Assembly: GCA_900556245.1 (NCBI GenBank)
Contig: USOC01000043.1
Span: forward strand, 1-7,716
DNA: 7,716 nt
From: an uncultured Prevotellaceae bacterium
GTDB lineage: Bacteria; Bacteroidota; Bacteroidia; Bacteroidales; Muribaculaceae
Reading direction: 5' to 3'
Numbering within the stretch: position 1 is the first letter of the stretch; the number at the start of each line of letters is the position of its first letter. A program made the position numbers and the translations under genes. The notes below the pieces were generated by a model that saw only the letters and a program-made list of their open reading frames with translations, ran no database searches and had not been told where the DNA came from. This document shows, piece by piece, positions 1 to 7,038 of the stretch.

Positions 1-1629
1 GAAGTCGACGAATACGGCTCCGCTTCCTACAAGACAGGACACATCCTCAACCAAGGCGTAACAAACAATACATTCAACAACCTCGTGACCGCCAATTTCT
101 CCATCCAATTTGGTAAAGACCGCGAGTGGGCGCTGGATGCCATGGTAGGAAATGAAGTGAACCACCAACAATTGCGCCAATGGTACAATGAAGGTACAGG
201 CTTCAACTACTACGGAATGCCTACCATCAGCAACGCTACGTCTTTCAACTCGCAGGAAGCTACCTACGCAGAACGTTCGGTCGGTATTTTCGGCAGCGTC
301 AACCTTTCGTGGAGAGACATGATCTACCTGTCGGCAACCGGACGTAACGACTGGCTTTCGTCGATGCCGCGCAACAGCCGCAGCTTCTTCTATCCGTCGG
401 TGTCAGCCTCCTGGCTATTCTCCAACCTTCCGGAATTGAAGAACAACAAATTCCTGACAATGGGTAAAATCCGCGCATCGGTAGCTCAAGTGGGTCAGGC
501 CGGAGGATATATGCAGAACTTCTACTACACTCCCGTATTCGGAGGCGGCATGTACATGGGAAATCCGATGACCTATCCGTTTAACGGTGCGGGCACCTAC
601 GTTCCTTTCTTCCGCGCATACGACGAAAACCTCAAGCCGCAGAACACGTTCAACGTTGAAGCAGGACTCGACCTCGTGTTGTTCGACAACCGTCTACGCA
701 TCGATTACACCTACAGCTATCAGGACGTGACCGACCAGATTATGAACGTACCGCAAGCCGGTTCGAGCGGCTACCAGTCGATGCTTACCAACGGCGGTGA
801 GATTAAGACCAATTCCCACGAAGTGAATGTCAGCGCGACGCTCTTCCGCAACAAGGATTGGGACATTGACTTGGGAGCATCGTTTACGAAAGTCCACAAT
901 ATGGTTGAGAAACTGGCAAACGGTGTCACTTCTATCATGCTGACCGGCTACGCCACTCCGCAAATCCGAGCACAAGTGGGAGAAACCTACCCGATTATCT
1001 ACGGTATCGGATATGCCCGCGACCCGCAAGGACGCATCATCCTGGACAAGGACAATGGCTATATGCCGACTGCGACAGCCGGTGACATCAACCTTGGCTC
1101 TTGCTCGCCGGACTTCAATATGGGCTTCAACCTCAACGTCCGCTACAAGCGTCTGTCGCTTTCTTCGACGTGGACCTGGCAGCAGGGAGGAAAGATGTTC
1201 TACGGAACACGCAATGTCCTCAATATGTTCGGTGCGACAAAAGAAACGGCAGAAGCACGCGCCAATGGAGGAGTTGTCATCTCCGGAGTAATCAATACCG
1301 GAACAGCCGAAGCTCCTGTCTACGAAGAATGGACAGGAAAGGTAGATGCCGAACAGTACTACACGACACTCGGCGACATCTCAGAGGCCGGTGTCTACGA
1401 CACAAGCTACCTGAAAATGCGCGATCTGACACTCACCTACGACCTGCCTTCCTTCGGCTCGTTCAACATGTCCGTGTTCGGCTTTGCCCGCAACGTCCTT
1501 GTATGGGCCAAAATGCCGGAATTCGATCCGGAATCTTCGCTCGGCAACAACAATGGCGGCGGATATTTTGAAAACTACTCCATACCGCAGACAATGAGCT
1601 TCGGAGGAGGTCTTAAATTCTCGTTCTAA
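1..1629 (+). CDS. SusC/RagA-family TonB-dependent outer-membrane transporter, C-terminal part (5' truncated by window edge)
   Basis: This is the C-terminal 542 residues of an outer-membrane beta-barrel that imports a ligand with energy from TonB. The frame is open from base 1. A GTG at 85 lies inside the gene and is not a start. SusC proteins are usually about 1000 residues, so roughly half is missing, including any signal peptide, carboxypeptidase-like domain and plug. Recognisable family landmarks are GRNDW at visible residues 114-118, FYPSVSASW at 130-138, KIRASVAQVG at 156-165, and NLKPQNTFNVEAGLD from 210. The NGGEIKTNSHEV and YLKMRDLTLTY stretches typical of the last barrel strands follow. 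The protein ends in GGGLKFSF, and a terminal Phe is typical of Bam-inserted barrels. A SusD-like gene follows after 22 bp, so the two form one uptake complex. Ligand specificity cannot be read from this half. Family call is very secure. Confidence 0.96.
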   Translation, partial: EVDEYGSASYKTGHILNQGVTNNTFNNLVTANFSIQFGKDREWALDAMVGNEVNHQQLRQWYNEGTGFNYYGMPTISNATSFNSQEATYAERSVGIFGSVNLSWRDMIYLSATGRNDWLSSMPRNSRSFFYPSVSASWLFSNLPELKNNKFLTMGKIRASVAQVGQAGGYMQNFYYTPVFGGGMYMGNPMTYPFNGAGTYVPFFRAYDENLKPQNTFNVEAGLDLVLFDNRLRIDYTYSYQDVTDQIMNVPQAGSSGYQSMLTNGGEIKTNSHEVNVSATLFRNKDWDIDLGASFTKVHNMVEKLANGVTSIMLTGYATPQIRAQVGETYPIIYGIGYARDPQGRIILDKDNGYMPTATAGDINLGSCSPDFNMGFNLNVRYKRLSLSSTWTWQQGGKMFYGTRNVLNMFGATKETAEARANGGVVISGVINTGTAEAPVYEEWTGKVDAEQYYTTLGDISEAGVYDTSYLKMRDLTLTYDLPSFGSFNMSVFGFARNVLVWAKMPEFDPESSLGNNNGGGYFENYSIPQTMSFGGGLKFSF

Positions 1630-1651
1630 TCAGTTTAAACTACGTAAGAAA

Positions 1652-3175
1652 ATGAAAAAATATATATTCATGGCTTTGGCTGCCGTCGCATTCTCTTCCT
1701 GCACGGAAGATGTGATGGACCGCATCAACAACCGTCCGGACAACCCGAGCGACGAGAACATCGCTCCGGCTCTCCAAATCACGGGAGGAATCATGGAAAC
1801 CGGCTATTACACGGTCAGCGGCGATGCTTCGTTCTATTCATCTTCCTATACGGAGCAACTCGTCGGCGTAGGCTACAACCAATTCTACAACGCTGAAATC
1901 CGCAACAACTCGATGCTTGCAAGTTCAAGCACGTTCAACAACACATGGAACTCGACCTACCACAACGTACTCAACCTGAAAAAGGCTATCGCCAAGGCTG
2001 AGGAAGGCGGCAAATTTGCATCGCAAGTCGACGTTCGCGGAATGGCGAAAACGATGCTTGCCCTCAACTACGGTCTCTTGACAGATATGTTTGGTGACGT
2101 ACCATGCACGGAAGCCGGTCTCAGCAAGCAACCGAAAGTCGACAGCCAAAGCAATATCTATAAGGAAATTTTCTCCTTGCTGGATGGTGCCGTGGCTGAC
2201 TTCAACGAAGCAAAAGCCGGGAAAATCGCGTTTGCCGGAAAGCAAGACATCCTTTTTGCAGGTGATGTGGCCAAGTGGGAAGCTTTTGCCTATGCCTTGA
2301 AAGCCCGCTATAAACTCCACCTGATGAAGGTAGACGGCAATGCAGCTGCCGAAGCGCTTGCCGCTGCCGAAAAAGCCATCGAATTGGGCTTTGACGGTGC
2401 AGAAATCACCGGATTCACCGACTATGCAAGCGCAAACAGCAACCCATGGGCCGCTTTCTGGGGCGACCGCATGTCGCATGCCGCATCCAAGACTGTGGCT
2501 GACCTGATGACAGAGCGCAACGACCCGCGTCTTGCCGTCTATGCTACGCCATGGGCCTACAACGGACAGGTTCTTTCCACAGCAATCGCTACGCCGGGCA
2601 AGACAGAAGACGCTCAAATCATCTACGGTACGGCTCAAGGCGAAGGTTTTGCGCTGCCGGCTTGGTTGAATGTCGTCTCCTACGAAAAAGGGGAAGCCGC
2701 ATCCATCCATTTACTGAGCAAAGCTGAAATCCATTTCATTCTTGCCGAATTGAAAGCACGCTCTGGCGCAGACTATAGCAGCGACCTGAAGACTGCAATC
2801 AAAGCATCTTTCGATGACTACGGTTCGTTTGGAGTAGAATTGGCTTCAGATGCAGACTCCTACTATGCTTCGCTCTCAGCCAGTCTTGCAAACAACGCCC
2901 TCAAAGAGATTATGACCCAAAAATACCTCTCGCAATGTCGAGACGAGCATATTGAGGCTTACAACGACATTCGCCGTTTCGAGGCATTAGGCGAAAAGGG
3001 CAACTATGTAGCCTTGACCAATCCAAAGAACTTGCAGAACGGCATGAACCGTTTCCCGCAACGTCTGCCCTACGGAAATAGCGACGTGATTGCCAACCCG
3101 AACATCACGACGCTCTACGGCGACGGTCTCTACATATTCACAGAGAAAGTGTGGTGGGCCGGCGGAAATCGCTAA
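1652..3175 (+). CDS. SusD/RagB-family nutrient-binding outer-membrane lipoprotein
   Basis: This complete 507-residue lipoprotein forms the lid over the SusC-like barrel encoded 22 bp upstream and helps capture its ligand at the cell surface. The N-terminus is a short lipoprotein signal peptide with an FSSC lipobox and Cys17 as the lipidated residue. The next residues are T-E-D, an acidic stretch compatible with the Bacteroidota surface-export signal. Family landmarks follow in order: FGDVP at 147-151, KWEAFAYALKAR around W209, DPRL at 291-294, YNDIRR at 437-442 and NRFPQR at 466-471. Length and pattern suit the SusD-like group often annotated as 'nutrient-binding outer membrane lipoprotein' (recalled as the SusD-like_2 Pfam family). 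The ATG at 1652 is preceded by an A-rich leader, TAAGAAA. No glycoside hydrolase, peptidase or regulator follows, and a terminator ends the operon directly, so the substrate (glycan, peptide or other) is undetermined. Confidence 0.95.
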   Translation: MKKYIFMALAAVAFSSCTEDVMDRINNRPDNPSDENIAPALQITGGIMETGYYTVSGDASFYSSSYTEQLVGVGYNQFYNAEIRNNSMLASSSTFNNTWNSTYHNVLNLKKAIAKAEEGGKFASQVDVRGMAKTMLALNYGLLTDMFGDVPCTEAGLSKQPKVDSQSNIYKEIFSLLDGAVADFNEAKAGKIAFAGKQDILFAGDVAKWEAFAYALKARYKLHLMKVDGNAAAEALAAAEKAIELGFDGAEITGFTDYASANSNPWAAFWGDRMSHAASKTVADLMTERNDPRLAVYATPWAYNGQVLSTAIATPGKTEDAQIIYGTAQGEGFALPAWLNVVSYEKGEAASIHLLSKAEIHFILAELKARSGADYSSDLKTAIKASFDDYGSFGVELASDADSYYASLSASLANNALKEIMTQKYLSQCRDEHIEAYNDIRRFEALGEKGNYVALTNPKNLQNGMNRFPQRLPYGNSDVIANPNITTLYGDGLYIFTEKVWWAGGNR

Positions 3176-3200
3176 ACACTCATACGGACAAGACAAACGG

Positions 3201-3235
3201 AAGGAGATTGTGAATCGTCACAATCTCCTTTTTTT
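3201..3235 (+). terminator. Intrinsic (Rho-independent) terminator of the SusC/SusD operon
   Basis: AAGGAGATTGTGA (3201-3213) pairs perfectly with TCACAATCTCCTT (3218-3230) around the 4-base loop ATCG. This gives a 13-bp stem without mismatches, followed by a run of seven T (3229-3235). It starts 25 bp after the SusD-like stop codon. The T run on the plus strand and the absence of a matching A run on the left side make it directional, ending plus-strand transcripts. Confidence 0.93.
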
Positions 3236-3304
3236 CAGGCCGACCAAAGAGGATGCGTTCCCGGCAGTCGGATTAAGAGTTTTTAGGATTCTTCTTTTTA
3301 GCTA

Positions 3305-3335
3305 TTTGCCGGCGAATGCTTATTTTTACGCTCTG
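3305..3335 (+). promoter_or_regulatory. Possible Bacteroides-type promoter for hppA (weak match)
   Basis: Because a strong terminator lies upstream, the hppA cluster should have its own promoter between 3236 and 3365. The best candidate I see is TTTG at 3305-3308 as the -33 element, with TACGCTCTG at 3327-3335 as a poor version of the TAnnTTTG -7 element (18-base spacing). TATTTTTA at 3321-3328 matches the -7 element better, but has no TTTG at the proper distance. I saw no convincing operator or riboswitch in the rest of this 190-bp gap, which is AT-rich just ahead of the start codon. Confidence 0.25.
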
Positions 3336-3365
3336 AATATTAACCCTAACAAAAAACACTTTTTT

Positions 3366-5567
3366 ATGGAAACACACCTCTTTTGGATGGTACCGGGAGC
3401 CTCGTTTTGCGCACTGGCTCTTGCATGGCACTTCTACCGTCAGATGAAACGCGAAGATGAAGGCACGCCCACAATGCGCAAAATTGCCGGACACGTCCGC
3501 AAAGGCGCTATGTCCTACCTTCGCCAGCAATACAAGATTGTGGCAATCGTATTCGCAGCTCTCGTAGTTCTGTTTTCTGTGATGGCCTTCGGCTTCGACC
3601 TGCAAAACCACTGGGTGCCGGTAGCTTTCCTCACCGGAGGTTTCTTCTCCGGTCTTGCCGGATTCCTTGGCATGAAAACCGCGACTTACGCCTCGGCTCG
3701 TACGGCCAATGCAGCACGGCGTTCGCTGAACGGCGGACTTCGCGTGGCATTCCGAAGCGGAGCTGTGATGGGGCTTGTCGTGGTCGGACTCGGATTGCTC
3801 GACATCTCCGTTTGGTATCTGATACTTGACCATTTCATTGCAGACGATTTGGCAAGCCCTACCACAAAACTTTGCATCATCACCACCACAATGCTTACAT
3901 TCGGCATGGGAGCTTCGACACAGGCGCTGTTTGCCCGCGTCGGTGGCGGCATCTACACAAAAGCTGCCGACATGGGTGCTGACCTCGTAGGAAAAGTAGA
4001 GGCAGGCATTCCGGAAGACGACCCGCGCAACCCGGCCACTATCGCCGACAATGTAGGCGACAATGTCGGTGACGTTGCAGGCATGGGTGCCGACCTGTAT
4101 GAGTCGTACTGCGGCTCGATTCTGGCTACGGCAGCATTGGGCGCCGCGGCTTTCATGCCGCTTGGCGACGCTGCATTGCAGTTTAAGGCTGTTGTCGCGC
4201 CGATGCTGATTGCGGCTGTAGGCATTCTGCTCTCTATCGTGGGAATCTTCTCAGTCCACACCAAAGAAAATACCGACATGAAAGGGCTTTTGCGCGCCCT
4301 CTCGTTCGGCACGAACCTCAGCTCCCTCCTGATTGTCGGAGCAACATTCCTCATTTTCTGGCTACTTGGCATACCCAACTGGCAATTCATTGCTTCTGCG
4401 GTTGTTGTCGGACTTCTTGTCGGAGTGGTAATCGGGCAATCGACAGAATACTATACTTCGCAGTCCTATCGCCCAACCCGTCGGCTGGCTGAAAACGGAA
4501 AAACAGGTCCGGCAACGATTATTACCTCCGGCATCGGCCTGGGCATGATTTCGACAACAATTCCGGTATTGGCTGTCGTAGCCGGCATCATCATCTCCTA
4601 CTGGCTCGGATCCGGGTTCGATTTTTCAAACATCAGCATGGGGCTCTATGGCATCAGCATCGCAGCCGTAGGCATGCTTTCCACCTTGGGAATCACCCTG
4701 GCCACAGATGCTTACGGACCGATTGCCGACAACGCCGGCGGCAATGCAGAAATGAGCGGGCTCGGAAAGGAAGTGCGCCAACGCACTGATGCGCTCGACT
4801 CTTTAGGCAACACAACCGCCGCTACAGGCAAAGGATTTGCAATCGGCTCAGCCGCTCACACCGAGCTGGACATGCTCGCATACTACATCGAAGAAATCAG
4901 CATAGTCATCGAACGTATCGGCACGAAAGACATCGAAGTGGCGGGCGACATGATTCCGCTACACCAGGCGGACTTTGCCGACTTCATGGTTTATTTCGAT
5001 GTGACGCTGATGAACCCCAAAGTACTGTCGGGCATCTTTATAGGCAGCATGATGGCATTCCTCTTCTGCGGATTGACAATGAACGCCGTCGGTCGCGTGG
5101 CTTCTCACATGGTAGAAGAAGTGCGCCGCCAGTTCCATTCCATCAAAGGTATCATGGAAGGCAAAGCGGAACCCGACTACGCCCGCTGCGTACAAATCTC
5201 CACCAAGGGCGCACAGCGCGAAATGGTACTGCCGTCGCTGCTTGCCATTGCGGCACCGATTCTGACGGGACTACTATTTGGTGTGCCGGGTGTCATCGGC
5301 TTGCTGATTGGCGGTCTATCTTCGGGCTTTGTCTTGGCGGTATTCATGGCCAATGCAGGCGGTGCATGGGACAATGCGAAAAAATACGTTGAAGAAGGCA
5401 ACTTTGGCGGCAAAGGAAGCGATGTGCATAAAGCGGCTGTCGTGGGCGATACGGTCGGCGACCCGTTTAAAGACACGTCCGGTCCGAGCCTCAACATCTT
5501 GATCAAACTAATGAGCATGGTGGCTATCGTCATGGCCGGATTGACAGCCTCCTGGAGTCTATTATAA
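3366..5567 (+). CDS. hppA: Membrane-integral, K+-dependent ion-translocating pyrophosphatase (probable Na+,H+ type)
   Basis: This inner-membrane pump hydrolyses cytosolic PPi to two phosphates and exports cations. The product is 733 residues with multiple hydrophobic helices (16 expected for the family). The PPi/Mg site motifs are present: K199 and D202-MGAD-D206, E217-DDP, D228-NVGDNVGD-D236, D243, D448/D455, D478, [11 protein letters not shown] at 663-673 and [10 protein letters not shown] at 694-703. The gate glutamate E246 in LYESY sits where Na+-pumping and related enzymes carry it. [10 protein letters not shown] at 481-490 has Ala485, where K+-independent enzymes have Lys, so K+ activation is expected. 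T90, F94, D146 and M176 match the residues I recall as the Na+,H+-PPase signature in Bacteroides vulgatus. The frame is open 92 codons further upstream, but that part crosses the SusD-like gene and the terminator. The ATG at 3366 (METHLFW) gives the family N-terminus and numbering. It is the first gene of a three-gene cluster. Confidence 0.97.
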   Translation: METHLFWMVPGASFCALALAWHFYRQMKREDEGTPTMRKIAGHVRKGAMSYLRQQYKIVAIVFAALVVLFSVMAFGFDLQNHWVPVAFLTGGFFSGLAGFLGMKTATYASARTANAARRSLNGGLRVAFRSGAVMGLVVVGLGLLDISVWYLILDHFIADDLASPTTKLCIITTTMLTFGMGASTQALFARVGGGIYTKAADMGADLVGKVEAGIPEDDPRNPATIADNVGDNVGDVAGMGADLYESYCGSILATAALGAAAFMPLGDAALQFKAVVAPMLIAAVGILLSIVGIFSVHTKENTDMKGLLRALSFGTNLSSLLIVGATFLIFWLLGIPNWQFIASAVVVGLLVGVVIGQSTEYYTSQSYRPTRRLAENGKTGPATIITSGIGLGMISTTIPVLAVVAGIIISYWLGSGFDFSNISMGLYGISIAAVGMLSTLGITLATDAYGPIADNAGGNAEMSGLGKEVRQRTDALDSLGNTTAATGKGFAIGSAAHTELDMLAYYIEEISIVIERIGTKDIEVAGDMIPLHQADFADFMVYFDVTLMNPKVLSGIFIGSMMAFLFCGLTMNAVGRVASHMVEEVRRQFHSIKGIMEGKAEPDYARCVQISTKGAQREMVLPSLLAIAAPILTGLLFGVPGVIGLLIGGLSSGFVLAVFMANAGGAWDNAKKYVEEGNFGGKGSDVHKAAVVGDTVGDPFKDTSGPSLNILIKLMSMVAIVMAGLTASWSLL

Positions 5568-5576
5568 AGAAAAGAT

Positions 5577-6431
5577 ATGGCTGATAATTATTTAGAGAAA
5601 AAATTCGAAGAATATAAAGCAAAACAATCAAGCCCTCGGCAGCGTGTTCTCCGCACGCCGTCGGGGGCTAAACCAGGAACGCTGTCCATAAAGTTCCCTT
5701 GTCGGCGCATTTTTGTGACCGGAGGTGCAGCGGGGATAGGCAAAGCCATCGTAGAAGCATTTCGCAACACGGGCTGCAAAGTAGCGTTCTGCGACTGCGA
5801 TACAAAAACCGGGCAAGCGACTGCAGAAGCAACCGGCGCTCGCTTCTATCCGGCCGACGTGCGCGACAGCGACGCTCTCGAACGTTGCCTGCAACGAGTC
5901 GCTGACGACTGGGGCGATATCGATGTCCTTGTCAACAATGCCGGCATTTCTGAATTCAAGGCACTGACCGACACAACGATTGAAGAATTCGACCGGATTA
6001 TCGCCACCAACCTGCGTCCGGCATTTGTCGCCGCCCGCTGGATGGCGCACTTCCGCCAATCGCAGACTGAAAAGAATCCCTACGGGAGAATCATCAACAT
6101 CTGCTCGACCCGCCACCTGATGAGCGAACCTGGATCGGAGGGCTATGCAGCTTCAAAAGGCGGTATGCGCGCTCTGACCCACGCATTGGCCATGTCGCTT
6201 TCCGACTTCAGAATCACTGTAAATTCGATCTCGCCGGGATGGATTCAAACAACAGGCTATGAGCGGCTAAAACCGTCCGACCATCTTCAGCATCCTTCGA
6301 AGCGCGTGGGACTTCCTGAGGATATAGCCCGCATCTGCTTGTTTCTCAGCCTTTCGGAAAACGATTTCATCAATGGCGAAGACATTGTGGACGACGGAGG
6401 AATGACTAGCAAAATGATCTATGAAGAATAG
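5577..6431 (+). CDS. Classical short-chain dehydrogenase/reductase (SDR), substrate unknown
   Basis: This 284-residue cytosolic NAD(P)-dependent oxidoreductase has a Rossmann fold. The cofactor loop TGGAAGIG is at 48-55. An acidic residue ends the second strand (D73 in AFCDCD), which favours NAD(H) over NADP(H). NNAG is at 120-123, and the catalytic tetrad N145-S177-Y190-K194 is complete (YAASK). The SPGW motif follows, then the C-terminal VDDGGMT segment common in this group. The substrate cannot be deduced. The core starts about 40 residues later than in most classical SDRs, after a charged N-terminal segment beginning [16 protein letters not shown]. The ATG at 5577 lies 9 bp after the hppA stop with an AAGAAAAG leader, and the segment is encoded in the same open frame with no better start. 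The 3' end overlaps the HD-domain gene by 11 bp, so co-transcription with both neighbours is very likely. Confidence 0.93.
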   Translation: MADNYLEKKFEEYKAKQSSPRQRVLRTPSGAKPGTLSIKFPCRRIFVTGGAAGIGKAIVEAFRNTGCKVAFCDCDTKTGQATAEATGARFYPADVRDSDALERCLQRVADDWGDIDVLVNNAGISEFKALTDTTIEEFDRIIATNLRPAFVAARWMAHFRQSQTEKNPYGRIINICSTRHLMSEPGSEGYAASKGGMRALTHALAMSLSDFRITVNSISPGWIQTTGYERLKPSDHLQHPSKRVGLPEDIARICLFLSLSENDFINGEDIVDDGGMTSKMIYEE

Positions 6432-7038
6432 CGGGCAACTCATAGAAAGGCTGATGCCGTTCGTGAAACAGCAGCTGGGTGACGACCCTACCGGCCACGG
6501 TCCTCAGCATGCTCTCAGAGTTGCAGAAAACGCACGAAAGTTACAGGCTGAGGAAGGCGGCAATCTGCGCATCATTCTGGCCGCCTCTTTGCTGCATGAC
6601 TGTGCCGACCATAAGCTATTCGACGACACCTCTGCCCAATGCCGTCTCATTGCGGATTTTCTGCATCAGGAAGGCTTTACCTCTGAAGAAACGGATGCGA
6701 TAGACGACATTATCCGCACAATTTCGTTCGACAAAGGAAAAAATCCGCCACTCCAATCCTTGGAAGCGGAAATCGTGCGCGACGCCGACCGTCTGGATGC
6801 CATCGGCGCAATCGGCATAATCCGGACCATTGCCTATGGCACTGCCCGACAACGTCCGTTCTACAACGCCTCACGCCCGGACGATCCCGACACGACCCTT
6901 GCCCACTTCTACGACAAACTGCTTCTGCTGAAAGACTTGATGCATACCGCTTCCGGACGACGCTTGGCAGAGGAGCGACACGCTTTTCTGACGACTTTTC
7001 TCGACCGTTTTTATCAGGAAACAGGTATTAAACGCTAG
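6421..7038 (+). CDS. HD-domain phosphohydrolase, YpgQ-like (possible nucleotide pyrophosphohydrolase)
   Basis: This 205-residue cytosolic metal-dependent hydrolase belongs to the HD superfamily. The metal-binding pattern is complete: H30 in HALRV, H59-D60 in LLHDC, and the distal Asp in RDADRLDAIGAIG at 120-132. The downstream IIRTIAYG, and the ISF segment before the DADRLD block, resemble the YpgQ group. In Bacillus subtilis a member of that group cleaves (d)NTPs to (d)NMP plus PPi (recalled knowledge). I infer, but cannot prove, the same chemistry here. HD proteins of this size can also be phosphomonoesterases, hence the cautious name. The ATG at 6421 lies inside the SDR gene (11-bp overlap, different frame), which suggests translational coupling. 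Met12 at 6454 is an alternative start that would avoid the overlap without touching the domain. The TAG stop shares bases with the stop of dinB on the other strand. Confidence 0.88.
   Translation: MKNSGQLIERLMPFVKQQLGDDPTGHGPQHALRVAENARKLQAEEGGNLRIILAASLLHDCADHKLFDDTSAQCRLIADFLHQEGFTSEETDAIDDIIRTISFDKGKNPPLQSLEAEIVRDADRLDAIGAIGIIRTIAYGTARQRPFYNASRPDDPDTTLAHFYDKLLLLKDLMHTASGRRLAEERHAFLTTFLDRFYQETGIKR

Noticed and set aside
694..1571. Open frames inside the SusC-like gene (minus 694-1029, plus 1013-1291 and 1101-1571)
   Set aside because: Arg/Ser-rich out-of-frame translations without family features. The in-frame barrel sequence is continuous across them, so no frameshift is implied.
1925..2710. 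A 261-codon open frame on the minus strand inside the SusD-like gene
   Set aside because: It lies wholly opposite a well-supported gene, and its translation is Cys/His/Phe-rich with no recognisable domain. It is a by-product of codon bias in the real gene.
3090..3365. A 92-codon in-frame N-terminal extension of the pyrophosphatase
   Set aside because: It overlaps the end of the SusD-like gene and runs through the terminator hairpin. It has no family similarity, and the ATG at 3366 reproduces the known N-terminus and residue numbering.
3273..5533. Several minus-strand open frames (3273-3833, 3686-3952, 3953-4390, 4959-5195, 5177-5533) opposite hppA
   Set aside because: All mirror the coding frame of a highly conserved membrane protein and show low-complexity or family-less translations. 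No independent start signals were seen.
5628..6116. A 162-codon minus-strand open frame opposite the SDR gene
   Set aside because: No domain is recognisable and it is completely embedded in a conserved gene. The SDR motifs on the plus strand explain the region.
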